Shown: positions 11,244 through 23,769, numbered from the stretch's first letter. The stretch: 64,000 nt of DNA from Nelumbo lutea (GCA_022828595.1 JAKGHH010000002.1:81378383-81442382), one strand, 5' to 3'. Notes: generated by a model not told the origin, from the letters alone. A program made the numbers and translations.

Positions 11244-12995
11244 TGTTAGACAGTTATGCCCTTAACTCCAATCAGATTGATGTACTTATTGACATTTATT
11301 GTAAATTAATGAAGTACATAATTTATTCATATTATTATGGTGTGTTTCTATGTAATACTCTTAAACTGGACATTTATGAGACTCGTGTTAGTTTAGAATC
11401 TTCACAGCCATTGGATAGACCTGGAGAGGTTTATCCTACCAAGGTTGACACTAATGTGCTGCCAATAAGGTTGGGGTGGCTTGTCTCGGCTACCAGGGTA
11501 AGACCTGAAGCACATGTAGTTTGGGTTTGATTGAAACTCTGAGCCAAACCGTTTTCCAGTTATGCCTTGAACCTTGGAGATAAATGGGCAAAACTGAAAA
11601 GTTACACCTAACCCCTAAACTCGATTGTGGTACTACACTAGGTGTAAGATTGGGTTGTCTTTGATATACCAATCGGTGAGGTTCCTAGAGGGGGTCAAAA
11701 CTTGGGTATATTGGGGCAGTCTAAGAATTCACCTAAGTGGGTAATTATAGTGACAGAATCAGCCCCTTTGTCAGACAAAGCGAATGATCTGGAAATGCAC
11801 TTTCTCTGATGGAAACCTAAACTGTCGGCAATTGATTTCAAACTTGTTAAGATTTGTTTTTGCAAAATATATATATATATATATTATGGTTTTATAAAAT
11901 GTTTGCAAAAGGTTTTAATTCCCGGGATCCATGTGAGTAGAGAGTGAAACACTTTACCTTGCAGCCAAGGGAGAGGTCATCTCTTGTCGAACAATGTTTG
12001 ATCATTATGGGCTGAGAGGTTAAGTGTAAGACCATTTAGGGTTTTACCTAATGGGCTAATCTCACACAAGTCCATAGTCCTTGGGCCTTCATAAGGTGAC
12101 TGGACCCAATGACCATTTAGTGTAAATGTTGGGCCTCCTAAGAGCCCATACTGATTGGCTCAGGGGTTCACTGTCTTCAGTAGTGAATTCGGCCAGGCCT
12201 TGTAACAGAGGCTGGGCTGAACCCATATGGATTTTGTGGAAATCAATGCTAGGTTCCCATGCCATACAAAGAGAGCCAGACTAGCCAACATTTAAAAGGG
12301 AAAATGAGCAATATTGGCCTAAAGCCCATTTCGAATTGGGCTTAAGTGATTTAATTAAATGGGGCGAATCTAGTTTATAATCTGATTAGGATCAGCAGTA
12401 GGATAAGTCTTATCCACTTAAGAGTCCAGATCCAAATATCATATTTGGATCAAGAGACTCTTTCCTAATTGGATTAGGAAGCTGATACAAAGAAGATTAT
12501 AAATAAGGGGGTGAATTCCTCAATTAATACCAATTTCAGCATTTTGTAGTTCTCCCTCAACTCTTGCCACCCCTACCCAGTTCAATCTCCACTCTTGGAT
12601 CTAATGAAGAATAGTTCTTGATATTGTTTCTTGCTAGAAGAAACAATTTGAAGTTGTGCTCACACACACCCTACGTGATTCTTGCTGAAGAATTAGGGTT
12701 CTTGTTGAACAATCTGTCTCAACATAAGATGTGTCATCTTCAGTGGAGGCGGGTTTTGGTAACCTCTTTGGGCGTGAACACCTACGTTGGGAGTTACTAT
12801 TATTCTGTATCAGGTATATCCCTCTCCCTCTTTTGGTTTCAGATCTAGTTCGGTTTGTTTCAAGAACGAATCTTAAAAATGCAGTTTTCTAAATTAGGGA
12901 ATATGATTCTCGAATCAGAGAAAGAAATTTTTGAAATTTCACCCAGCCACCCTGCATGGTTCAGCCATCCATATGATGTATCTCCCATCCCTTCA
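11244..12995 (+). mobile_element. Solo LTR, family S, copy A
   Basis: The element is bounded by TGTTAGACAGT and ..CATCCCTTCA (TG..CA ends). It has no internal domain: the LTR runs straight into flanking DNA on both sides. The flanking pentamers are AAAAG (11239-11243) and AAAAT (12996-13000), which is a target-site duplication with one change. A TATA box (TATAAATA, 12498-12505) precedes a short transcribed-type segment ending in 'TTTGGGCGTGAACACC', which is shared by all five copies. With copy E it forms a shorter subtype of about 1.75 kb. Confidence 0.88.
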
Positions 12996-13130
12996 AAAAT
13001 ATCGTTTTGTGGTCTTGCAATCTTTAAAAATCTTGAAAGATCTTCTAAAATGACTTGCCCAATAGACCCTAAATCTTCATACATAGTTACCCCAAGGGTA
13101 TCAAATTTATTATGATGAGCAAGGAGTCTT
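12996..13130 (-). other. Possible orphan coding strip (low confidence)
   Basis: Reading right to left, about 42 codons are open, with a protein-like composition (core 'YEDLGSIGQVILEDLSRFL'). The frame is cut by the solo LTR at its left end. Beyond the LTR, in 11150-11238, another short open strip follows in a different frame. I do not recognise the family. It may be a gene fragment, a pseudogene exon or chance. Confidence 0.2.
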
Positions 13131-14015
13131 TAGAATTTTTTTTACAAATATCTCAAGACTTTTCAAAATCCCTTTAGTCATCCTTTCAAAGGTTACTTTG
13201 ATATTTGTTGAGTTCACTAATAAAAGAAGCAAAATGACTTAATCGGTTTGGGTTGGGTCAGCCTTAATTGGACCAAACCCATACCTACCCAACCCATCAA
13301 TAGGGATGATCAGAAGTCAGGTCGAGTTTTTATAAGTAGTTAATAGGCTTGATGCCTACTTGGGCTTAATAATACATGTTCGATCCCGATCCCAAGCCAA
13401 GTATCTAGACTGGCACATAAGAATATATAGGATTTGTGTTTTAAAACAAATAGTTTTAACATAACTTTATAATCAAAGTACAGAAAATAAGCTTCAAAAA
13501 GTAACAGGAAATATATTTGAAATTTTACTATATATATTAATGTATTATATAGATATATATATATATATACACGCACATGTGATACATACAATGTTTATAT
13601 GGATATATATATATATATATATATAGTAAAATACTACGCCATAAATGAAATATATTATATAATTATCATAAAAATGTAACATGTTATACAAATAAATAAG
13701 ACATTATACCAATATTATAATATATATTATAAATATACACACAACTTATACAGAAACAAATAAGCATTGAAATGGGTTACTATAATGTATCTTATACAGA
13801 CAATGGATGATTTTTTTAAAGTTACAAAAATGAGTGATTGCAACAATTCTACAAGTGTGCAAGTCATTTCTCAATTCGGCACAATTTCTTTTACCGTTTT
13901 GGTCCTTTGAGAAGGTAGAAGACCAATTAGACTATAACCAAGATTTGGACATTCAATGTTAAATTGACATTAATCATCAAATATTTAGCACTACCAATTA
14001 AATAAAAGGGTAAAT
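13131..14015. other. AT-rich DNA with (AT)n microsatellites
   Basis: The stretch contains two (AT)n tracts near 13551-13568 and 13602-13624 in otherwise AT-rich sequence. No gene is recognisable. Confidence 0.6.
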
Positions 14016-14463
14016 TGTTGAAACATCCACTGAAGTTCACTAATTGCAATTACCTCCCCTAAACTTTCTAACTCAATTGCAAGCAAACCCCCTCTATTAG
14101 AATATTCTAACAAAAGACATGAAAATTTCCAAAATATCCATGCAATTACTTTTGACCAAAATGTTTATTTTCAAATTTTCTCTTCATATCAATTGTTATC
14201 CCAAACCCTTCCAAATTTTTTTCAGAAATTGATTTATTTTCCAAATTCCCCCCTTCATATCAATCGCTCAAATGTAAAGATGCAACTCTTTTTTTGCTCA
14301 TAAAGTTTGTATTTTTTTTTTGTAGAAGCTATCCTCAATAGTAACTGCATGAGTATTTTGAATATTTTTGTTTCTTTTATCAAAGGAAGTCTACTTGCAA
14401 CTGTGTCAGAAAGTTTAGGGGAGGTGATTGCAATTACCAAATTTCAAGGAAGGTTTCAGCAAC
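14016..14463. mobile_element. Inverted-repeat (MITE-like) element with about 68-bp arms
   Basis: The arm at about 14016-14083 is the reverse complement, with a few changes, of 14394-14463. Both contain the phrase TTGCAATYACCTCCCCTAAAC followed by TTTCT. The loop is AT-rich and non-coding. I could not define a target-site duplication, so the superfamily is open; long arms would fit Mutator-like MITEs. The two terminal frames that read through the middle are on the foldback and are not genes. Confidence 0.65.
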
Positions 14464-15477
14464 CAACTGAGGACACTTGGTTTTCAATGACAATTTAGGA
14501 TAATTGTGGATGAAATAGGATGACATGTGTAAAGCATCTTTTACTAATAATGATAGAGGAGTGAAGCATTAAATATATTTTGGTCTTTGGCCACTTTCAA
14601 TTACCATTCATGTTAAGAAATTATACTCATTAATCTCATTCATTAAATAGGTTTTATCAAGAAGGTTGCAAAATACTTGTTTTCTCCTTGTTTACACTTC
14701 AGATAATGCCAAACATAATATTCAATACACATTAAGCAATTTTAGACTTTAACTTCAGTCTTTAAATATGCTTTTATCAAAGACATGAAATACTTGTTTT
14801 GCCCTTATTTACACTTTAGAAAATATTAAATAAAAGGGTAATTTTTGTCTAACCAAAATTTCAGAAATATTATGAGAACATTCGTATATTTTATAGTAGT
14901 ATAGATTTCTTGATTTCTAACTACTAATGATTTTTTTAGGATGACATGGCACTGAATAATAACTCCAGTACAAAAGTAATTGGCCCTTGAAAATCAATAC
15001 CAAACAAACTCAAAAGATAAAAAACAATTTACTTACATGGAATAAATGATACCAAACAACAATTTTTTGTGGTTTTTCAAAAATCACCAATTCCAAAAAT
15101 CATTGATTTCTAGATAATTGGCAAGGAAGAATCATCATTGATGCCCAACATAACCTTAGTGTGCAATCATGACCAGGTTATTGGGTCGAATGGGCCAACA
15201 GTCCAACTACCTAGGCAGACAGTTTTTAACAAATTTCCAGGTTTTACTAGAACCGGACCCAAAATCCTAGCTGGATGGCAATTCGAATGGTTCAACAAAT
15301 CAGGACAACGGTGGGTAGAAAGCACTATTTTGAATAACACCTAAATCTCATGTTCTCAATGCATTCATCCTCTATTGTGACCACTGCAACTTGAAACGCT
15401 CTATGCCTCCCCCCCCCCCCCCCCCTCCACTCACTACTACTCCACTGTTCCCTAAGTTACACATTTCTAACATATTA
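14464..15477. other. Non-coding DNA, includes a poly-C run
   Basis: No domain or RNA is recognised. A C-run of about 16 bases lies near 15409-15424. Confidence 0.45.
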
Positions 15478-16492
15478 GGCCCTGTTTGGCAATGTTTTCA
15501 CCTGTTCCTATTCTTTTAGAAATTGTTGTTCCATAACAAGAGTTCTATTTCTTGTTCTTCTGGAGTAACAGATACGTTTGGCAAATTGTTATTCAAGAAC
15601 GAACTTTTGTCCTATTAGAACAGAAATAGTATTTGGATCATGAAACTATTTCTTAACATCAGTTTTGCATATCCACCAACATTAAGCCTAAAATTAACCA
15701 TAAAAAACATGTGTCATTGTCATAGTGATGTCTTCATGTTGTCACCACCTAATCATTGATTACTTGATGATCAAAACAAAACATACAAGCAATAAAACAA
15801 AAGCCCAACATGCCATGATGCAACAACACCCACAAGCAGTAATGGCTACAAATTGATCCCTATTTCGTGCAATTGGTTCTTTACACACTTCAACATGTCT
15901 GCCACCATGGGGTATGAATTGGTCTACCCAAATGAAATCATTTTCATGTGTCTGCTTGTTTAAAACTCATCTTTTTGGTGGGAGCAAAAACGATTTCAAG
16001 TGAATCTAGCCAAAGAAAATGTGAATTTAGAATAGAGCACAAAACCAAGTGTGGTGACAAGACAACATACATGTTGATGCATTCTTGGCCGGAAATGTCG
16101 CCGATGCTTTCTACCATTCGCTCACGTCCAATGCTTTCTCACTGCAAATTTCCTCTGAGATTTGCAACGGCAAGTTGGAGTTCACTGTCGAACAAAAAAT
16201 ATTTGGTATGGCTTATTTCTATCATTTAGTGCAAAATACCCAAAATACCCCTTCTTTCATGTGGGAGTCGTTAACACATGTTCGTTAATAGGGGTTAACA
16301 TCGTGGGAACCATGCATTCCCTGGGAACGCATTCCTTGGGAGAGCCAATTTTTCACTTCCAAAGAACACATTCTTTGGGTGTTCTCACGCTAAAACACAT
16401 TTTTTTTGTTTTTCTTGTACCAAACACGTTTCTGCTCTGTGAGAACACTGGGAAGGCACGAAGCATCCTCATGGAATGTTGCCAAACAGGCC
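15478..16492. mobile_element. Harbinger-type MITE, about 1.0 kb
   Basis: The left end is GGCCCTGTTTGGCAATGTT and the right end is AATGTTGCCAAACAGGCC, which are near-perfect terminal inverted repeats. The flanking trinucleotide is TTA on both sides (15475-15477 and 16493-16495), the expected target duplication for PIF/Harbinger. Inside are several shorter palindromic phrases but no transposase. It lies downstream of the GT47 gene's last exon. Confidence 0.8.
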
Positions 16493-16495
16493 TTA

Positions 16496-17360
16496 ATTTC
16501 CCCCAGGGATATGTATGTGACCTCGTAAAAAATCAATCATTTAGGTTGCATTTGGCATTGCTTCTCTTTTTTGTAGTTAAAAACTCAGTATTGAGGCATT
16601 TTAGCTGCAAATAGGAGGTAAGTACTTAAAATAAGGAATGCGAAATACAGCCTTAGCATTTCCAAATAGCCACAAATATTGCAATCAAAATCCCTTTGGC
16701 ACTCTATGGTAGCGTGGCATTCCCAAAAATGTTCTCCTTGACCCCCAACAGCCAAAGTTTTTGGCTTTCGCACTCTATGCTTCTGCCACTTTGGTTGGTG
16801 TCTTAACAAGGAAAACTTTTTTAAAGAGGTAACTTCAGATATATTGCTTTCATGTATGTCTCTATTTGAACCAATATCCTGAGAACCAAAATACACATCA
16901 AACCAGAAGAGTGTCTAGTCCAGGTTTTCGGTTTTTCTAGTTTAACATCAGATTTCTAACTCAAAACTGCCAAGTCTATTCCAAATATTGCTTTCAACCA
17001 GTTGCAGGAATGATTTGAGTTCGGTGTACCATTTCTGAGTTTTAAATATCCTCTTAATAATTTGATGACAAAAAGGGGTGCATTTTCAATCCAAAAAACC
17101 CAAGCGAAGGGTAATTTTGCATTTGACCTTAGAGCTGAAAATTTGCCTTCGTTACAGTACAATGAACATAGTTGATACACCTTTACCAAGACATATTTTG
17201 AAACTAGTTCTCCAAGGCTCAAAATTTGCAGTGAGAAAATTCATCTCTCAGACTCTCACCTTTCTAAAGCATTAAATTTACATGATAATGAAAAGATTCT
17301 AATAATCAATCAGAAAGGGAGAAGCAATGCAACCTACAATGCTCATTTGCGATAAACTTC
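16496..17360. other. Downstream flank / probable 3' UTR region of the GT47 gene
   Basis: The stop codon of the GT47 gene is at 17361-17363 on the minus strand, so its 3' UTR should extend leftward into this stretch. I could not place a poly-A site with confidence. The frames open on either strand here have no family resemblance. Confidence 0.4.
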
Positions 17361-17915
17361 TCACCAAAAATTCTTTATCGATGGAATTACTGTTGTCCTT
17401 TTCTTCCTCCCAACCTCAAAGCGGGAGAATCGCTTTGCCTTGTTTAACTTTAATCTGACTGATGACACCTTACGTGCCACTGCCTGCCAGATCATTTGTA
17501 CAGCATCATCCTTTTGCGATGGGTACTGAAACTCGAAAAACCTTTCAACCTCTTTCAGTCTTTGCCACATCCGTGTCCATTCCTCCTTAGTAATGCTTCT
17601 AATCAGATTGATGAGGAACTTTTCTTTTAGAGCATCCGATGTGCGTACAAAGATGCAGAATTCAGAGTAATCAAGCACATCTTCGTAAGGAAGGTCGATA
17701 TCATCACTGATTATGACAGGAATACAATGGCTAGCAATGGCATCAAACAGGCGGTTGGATGATGGAGTGTCACCTGCAATGTTTAGGCAGAACTTTGAGG
17801 TGTGCATGCCCAAAGTGGCACTTCTAATCCCTTCACCACCGATACTCCCAAAAGAAAAATGCACGTCTTTTTCTTCTTTCAAAAGATAAAACAGCTCTTG
17901 TCGAACTAACCCACC
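17361..17915 (-). CDS. GT47 exostosin-type glycosyltransferase, last coding exon
   Basis: This exon encodes residues 308-491 of a GT47 (exostosin-family) glycosyltransferase and holds the C-terminal, nucleotide-sugar-binding half of the catalytic domain. Visible blocks are 'KFCLNIAGDTPSSNRLFDAI' at residues 348-367 and 'PVIISDDIDLPYEDV' at about 373-387, both hallmarks of plant members of the ARAD-like/exostosin group. The exon starts after an acceptor ..TTCTTTGCAG (AG at 17917-17916, minus strand) with GGT GGG TTA in phase 0 and ends at a TGA/TAA/TAG-type stop at 17361-17363 after a basic tail. It lacks a start of its own; an open codon upstream (to 17936) is intron. It joins 53844-54764 to give a protein of normal family length. 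The enzyme should act in the Golgi lumen on cell-wall glycans, but its sugar and acceptor cannot be told from sequence. Confidence 0.93.
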   Translation of the reverse strand, partial: GGLVRQELFYLLKEEKDVHFSFGSIGGEGIRSATLGMHTSKFCLNIAGDTPSSNRLFDAIASHCIPVIISDDIDLPYEDVLDYSEFCIFVRTSDALKEKFLINLIRSITKEEWTRMWQRLKEVERFFEFQYPSQKDDAVQMIWQAVARKVSSVRLKLNKAKRFSRFEVGRKKRTTVIPSIKNFW

Positions 17916-18326
17916 CTGCAAAGAAGTCCATGTCATATTAGCTAAGAATCACATGCTATAACAGTACAAACCATCTGAGGTAACTTTCAACTACAGTCAA
18001 CTAATGGAAAAAACAAATTACAAAGCCAATAAACAATCTTGTGTGAACTGCCATTTCTTGAGTCCGATCATAGAAATGGGCCCCCATTAGATGATCCCTA
18101 CTACCCCATTTAGATGCATTATTGACCATTTTAAGGACTAATAGAAAACAGCTTACCAAAAGGTTAGTAAATTAGATGGTTAGTATCAAATCAATTAGGT
18201 TGATTGATGATTCTATGGTGTAGTGGAATTTGAACCTATTTGGATAGTGAGAATTCATCACTTTTGAATGTCCACCACTTGATCAATTGTTGGCTAAGGC
18301 ATCTAAATGGAAATTAATTCAATCAT

Positions 18327-18612
18327 ATCAATGACATTATATTAATACCCTGAAAAAATGTTGGTAGACCATACGGAGGCAGGTTCAATCATCATTGTTC
18401 TCAATCATGTTAACCAATTATTTATAATTTATTTTGGTGAAAGGCAAGCTGAAATGCAATAATATTATATTGTCATATCAATAACATTATATTAACACCA
18501 AAACAATCATGTTGGTAGACCATCTAGAGTTTACAGTTATCACAGTTCTCAATAAATGTTATAGAAACCAATTATTGAAATTTATTCTGGTGATAGGAAG
18601 GCTGAAATTTAT
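18327..18612. repeat. Direct duplication of about 140 bp inside the intron
   Basis: Two adjacent copies share 'ATATCAATRACATTATATTAA', then 'TGTTGGTAGACCAT', 'CAGTTCTCAAT' or 'TTGTTCTCAAT', and an end phrase 'GGTGAWAGGMARGCTGAAAT'. The copies are about 18327-18455 and 18470-18612 and are clearly diverged. This lies in the acceptor-proximal unique part of the GT47 intron. Confidence 0.6.
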
Positions 18613-18733
18613 TTTGTGGAGACTTGACTATATTCTTTTTCAATAACCGGTAAAATTTGGATCATAAGCTACACTGATTATCAGATATGAAGCCAGCGTT
18701 AATTTGGATCTAGGACATGCTGATAATCACAAG

Positions 18734-18922
18734 TAGGGGTGGCCACAAGCCGAGCTCTTCACGAGCTACTCGAGCTCGGCTCGTGAAAATCTCAGCTCAG
18801 CTCAGTTTCAACCGAGCTTCAAGCCGAGCTCGAGCCCAATTTACAGGCTCGTTTATTAATCGAGCCGAGCTCGAATAGTTGCATACAAACATACATACAA
18901 TAACAATAACAATAACAATAAT

Positions 18923-18973
<51 letters not shown>

Positions 18974-19222
18974 AATAATAATAATAATAATAATAACAAC
19001 AAATAAAATTGTAGAAAATATTATATATAATATTTTATTTATATATAATAATAAATAATTATTATAATTATTAATTTTTTAAATATCAAATAAAAATATT
19101 TTTATATATAATTTTTTTTATAAAACATTTTTCTCAAGTCGAGCTCGAGCATAAGAGCTTTTGACTCGAGTCAAGCTCGAAAAGCTAGCTATTCGACTCG
19201 GCTCGGCTCAAATCCACCCCTA
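18734..19222. mobile_element. hAT-type MITE with GAGCTCG repeats and (AAC)n/(AAT)n core
   Basis: The terminal inverted repeat is TAGGGGTGG / CCACCCCTA and the flanks are a perfect 8-bp duplication ATCACAAG (18726-18733 and 19223-19230), which defines a hAT insertion. Sub-terminal regions are dense in GAGCTCG/CGAGCTC and CTCGGCTC motifs on both sides. The centre holds a trinucleotide microsatellite (about 18899-19000) and AT-rich DNA. There is no transposase. Confidence 0.9.
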
Positions 19223-19311
19223 ATCACAAGTGGGCCTAGGTTTCATTATTTTATCATAGCAAATAAAAAGAAATATACTGAAAAGGAAGAAAACAAGAGA
19301 ATCCATCAAAG

Positions 19312-22300
19312 AGTTCATCTACTAAGGAGACCCATTATCTCCATTTTTCTGTATGTATGTGATGGAAGCCTATCCCAAATAACAAATAAAGCAATGGAGG
19401 GGGGAGTCTTGGAGGGCTTTCAAGTCCTTTGAAATGGATACTGAAGCTCCTTTATTGAAAAATGCCAATGACACTGTATCCATGGACCTGAATCAATTGC
19501 TCCATCTAAAGTACTTACTTTGATGCTTTAAAGCTGTCACAAGTATCAGGGCAAATTTCAACAAGAGTTAATTAATCCATGTTGGCAAGATGGGCAACTA
19601 CAAGGAATTGGTAGAGATCCATGGTTACAAGATTGGCAAGCTACTATCCACTACCTGGGACTCCCTCTTGGTGCAAAGTGTACTGCTAAGTCCATTTGGG
19701 ATCTAGTGTGTGAAATGTTAAAAACGAAATTAGCAACCTGGTAATCAAAGTATCTTTTAGTAGGAACATAAACAGCTCTATCGACGAGCACACTATTGGA
19801 GCTGCCCAATTTCTTTATGTCCATGTTTGCAATGCCAGCTGCCATGATAGAAAGATTGGACAATTAACATAGAATTTCTATGGAGAGGCTGGGAGGAGGA
19901 ACGAAAGAAAATTGGACCTGGGAGCAAGTTTGTAAACCAAAAATAGCAGGTGGATTGGGGTTAAAGAGGTTGAAACTGATGAATACAACCTTAATAGGAA
20001 AATGAGTTTGGAGGTTTGGTACTGAACAGACTAGGTTATGGAAGTAGATCATGTGGAAAAGTTTCAGCTGAGATCCAAGCATGTAAAATGGATCCTATGA
20101 CTGCAAAGAGTTCATGCTAATTTCAAGCAAGGAATCAAATTAAAAGTAGGGCCAGGAGACAGAATAAGATTTTGGAGAAAGGACAAAGTTGTTGGAGATA
20201 TATATGGCGTGGTGACAAAACTTTGATGGGAAGATGGTCATAACAGTTCATCCTTGCAAAGAATAGAGTGAAAGAATGGTAGGATCCATCTAATGGACGC
20301 CTTAAAGGTTGCGGAATGGGTGGGTGAATTTCAAAAAATTTCCTACCTTTTCCCAACTGGGAATCATATTCCCTAAATTTAGAATACAATATTCAAGGAT
20401 CCTACTTGAACCATAATCAAACCAGATCTGTACCAAAAGATAAATGGGAGGAATATACCTGATCCGGAGAAACAGTATCTCCCAAAGTTGGTGTTCACGC
20501 CCAAAGAATGCTCCAAGATCCGTTCCTGCTGAAGATGACACAGCTGTGGATGGAACAGAACCAGCAGGGTGCGTCCTACACACTGGATCCTTCACAAGAA
20601 TCCTCTGGAAACACTAAACACTGAATCCTTTTAGTCTTTGTTGCAAGACTAATGTCAATAACAGATTTCTTGACTTTCTTTTTCTGCAAAGATCTAATCT
20701 TGCAAAAACAGATGGCGACGGTAGGAGGAGAACTCTAAAAGCGAAAAGGCTGAACTGCCTTTCTCTTTTCTGGAGTATGAATGAGATCCTATCTCAATTC
20801 GCAGGAGATATCCTATCTCTCTGCAAGGTGGTTCGAAATCTGATATTTCTTTTCTTGGTTAGGGTTTCTCCTCCTTTCTTCTTGATTAAGAATCCTCCTA
20901 ATTAGGAGTTATCCCAATCCAAATCAGTATTTGGATAGGGGATAATCTTAATCCTATCTGCAGATAAAATTAGCTTATTCCTGATCTTATCAGGAGGTTA
21001 CCAGATTCAAATCTAATTTGAATTTGGTCTCCAAGAGTGGATAAGGCTAAAGGCCCAATCCTTTTACTAACATTAATCTCAGATTCGCCCCAAGGATGGG
21101 TGATCATATCAGCCCACCTCGAAATGGGCTTCTGGCCCATTAATTGTTCAGTGTCTAATTACATTCCAATCTGCTGCCCAATTGGGCTTCTTTGTATGGC
21201 GTGGGACCCAAGCATTGATCTACACACCAGCCACATGGGTTTGGCCCAGCCTTTAATACAAGGCCCAGCCGAATTCACTGAAAAACTCAATGAACCCCTT
21301 GAGTCCATCATATGGACCCTATGGGCCCAACACTTACATTAAGTGGTCCCTGGGCCAAGCCATCTTATAAAAACCCAGGGACTGTGGGCAGGTGCAAGAT
21401 TAGCCCATCAGGTATTATCCTCAATGGTCTTACACTTAACCTCTCAGCCCTTAATGATCAAGCACTGCCCGACAAGAGAGGATCTCTCCCTCGGCTGCAA
21501 GGAACAGTGCCACACTCTCCTCTCACATGGATCCCGGGAAATAAAACCATTTGCAAACAATTTGAAACCGTACATATATATATAAATATATTAATTTTGC
21601 AAAACAAAATTCCAACGATTGAAATCAACTGCCGGTAGTTTGGTTTCCATCAGAGAGAGTGCATTCCCGATCATTACCCTTTGTCCGACAAAGTGGCTGA
21701 TTCTGTCACTATGATCACCCACTCAGATGAATTCTCAAACTATCCCAACATACCCAGGTTTTGATCCCCGCTAAGGATCTCACTGATTGGCATATCAAAG
21801 GCAGCCTGATCCAACACCTAGTGAAGTGTCATAATCGAGTCTAGGGGTCAGGTGTAACTTTCTAGTTTTGCCCATCTATCTCCAAGGTCCAAGGCAATAC
21901 TGGAAATTTGGTCTGGTTCAAGGATTCAAGTAATCCAACACTGCATGTGCCTCGGGTCTTACCCTGGTGGCTGAGACAGGCCATCCCAACACTTGGTGGC
22001 ACACCAGTATCAGCCTTGGCAGGATAAATCTCCCCAGACTTATCCAACGGCTGTGAACATTTAAAACTAACACGAGTCTCTATAAATGTCCAGTTGTAGG
22101 GTTTTACACAGAATTAAACCAAACAACATGAATCAAACATGCATTTTATTTATTTCCACTAAATAACAAAAGCACATCAAATCAGATTGAAGCTAAGGGC
22201 ATACAAAAACTGTCTAACATAGAGAAGCTTGGTTAGAAGATGATTATAAGATTGTGGAAAATGAATTTACTTGGTGCCCTACCTTTAGAAACATCTAAAT

Positions 22301-22704
22301 AATTGGGAGAATGAAAGCAGCAACTGTTGGGGGTGCAAAATGCCAGGGAGATGGGAGCACAAGGATTGATTGTATAAGGTGATTCTAAAGTGGTTATTGG
22401 TTTGCTATTAGATGGGGGAGACACGGCTTGGTGTGTCAGAAATGAAATTAGATTGAGGTTCTAAAAGAATTTGCAGATTGAGGTCCATTGGGTACAAAGA
22501 TCAACCAACAGCCTGGTTGATGGGTTTGGCAAAGCAGGGAGTTGATAGACAACAGTTTTTTTCGACTATGCTATAAAATGTTGTAAAGTGCAAGGGCTAG
22601 GTAGGATAGAAAAGGTTATTTGATTGTAATCACAATTCCTTGTTGTATCATCCTTTTTTCTAATTAATTAATTAATCTCTCCTTTTGTTGTCAATCAAAA
22701 AAAA
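19312..22704 (+). pseudogene. Decayed L1-type LINE remnant (copy II), split by solo LTR B
   Basis: The left part (19312-20263) is the same stretch as LINE copy I: distal reverse transcriptase and the following linker, seen as broken frames with phrases like 'GKWVWRFGTEQTRLWK' around 19995-20045. After the solo LTR (20269-22219) the right part continues with an RNase H-like piece near 22320-22560 ('GDSKVVIG') and a 3' end ..TTGTTGTCAATC plus an A-run at 22697-22704. Frameshifts and stops are many. It lies in the GT47 intron, antisense to the gene. Confidence 0.72.
20269..22219 (-). mobile_element. Solo LTR, family S, copy B (minus strand)
   Basis: Read on the minus strand it begins TGTTAGACAGT and ends ..CCATTCTTTCA. 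The flanking duplication is perfect: TAGAG at 20264-20268 and 22220-22224. It belongs to the longer subtype (about 1.95 kb) with copies C and D and is the only copy in this orientation, the same strand as the GT47 gene. It has no internal region. Confidence 0.92.
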
Positions 22705-23221
22705 GTTGGGAAATTGAGAACCTGGCCTCTATGATAAGTCTCCTTAACAAAATATCTCCATGGCTAAATGAAAGGGATACAAGAATTTGGAGATAGGTTG
22801 AGTAAATTTTCTGTTGGGTCTTTCTTTAAAGAATGAACATTGCAGTTGAAACAGAACTCCCACATAAAGAGAATTGGCATACACATACTCCATCCAAAGT
22901 AGCTTTCTTGCTTTGGACAGCTTTGTTAAATAGGTGCTTGACCAGAGATGGCATAGAAAGGAGGGACATTAATCTCCTAAAAATATGTTATGTCTTATGT
23001 GGGGGAAGAGAAGGAAATGGCAGACCATCTATTCCTTAACTTCCTCAAGACCAAGGGGATATTCAACCATTATTATAAAGCTTTGGATCTCATTTGGTGT
23101 CATGAACAGTCTTTGAAGGAACATTTACTGGGAATGGAATATTAGGAGTCTACGTAAGAGGGAAAGGAAGCCATGGAGCACAATCCCTACAGCAGTAATA
23201 TGGTGTCTTTGGAGAGATATA
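22705..23221 (+). pseudogene. LINE ORF2 C-terminal fragment (zinc-binding RVT-associated region)
   Basis: The reading is partly open, with a protein resembling the region after the reverse transcriptase in plant LINEs: a 'PSKVAFLLWTALLNRCLTRD' block at about 22888-22950, followed by a cysteine pair near 22985-23000. The next frames keep the 'W..W' and 'CLW' pattern up to about 23215. It is truncated on both sides, by the LINE poly-A on the left and a Copia LTR on the right. Confidence 0.65.
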
Positions 23222-23769
23222 TCAGAATTTTTTAGAATAAAAGCATTTTCCCCATTGTTTCTCTCTTCCATCTTCAATCTTCTTCAGATTATTGCAGGTG
23301 GGATTTACATCTTGGTATCAAAGCAGAGTTCCTACCTTCTTCCTTTTTCTTCTCTTTAATCCCATACATAGGTTGTATGGAGAGTTCACTGATAGATTAA
23401 TTAACAAGTATTCAGCCCAGTTAGAGGAGGTTTTTAGAGAAGATTGCAGTGCTTGTTTGGGGCCCAAGGTAGGTTCTTGGAGAGTTTCCCAAAAACCCTA
23501 GCTAACTAGAGAGTTTTTAGATTAAGGGATATAGAGGGAGTCCGGAAGTGGCACTTAGGGCTAGAATAGAAGCTTTCTCAATATATTTGAGGTTGATCTT
23601 GGAGAGATTTCTGGAGCCTCTGGTAGGAGTGGCTACACTTTCTCTTCTCCCAAGTGTTGGGTCCAATGAAATCATATTTTTGGTTGTTTGAAGAACAGTT
23701 TTGGCCATAGGACAGTGAATCTTGACTAGTAACATCCTATTTTGATTTTCGTTTGTTTCCGTTTGGTCA

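Noticed and set aside
16585..16896. A 103-codon minus-strand frame downstream of the GT47 gene
   Set aside because: It has no recognisable domain and lies in 3' flanking, probably UTR or MITE-derived sequence. Evidence for a gene is insufficient.
17361..17936. A separate short glycosyltransferase gene starting at 17936
   Set aside because: The codons 17936-17916 are intron (they contain the acceptor). The real partner exon is at 53844-54764.
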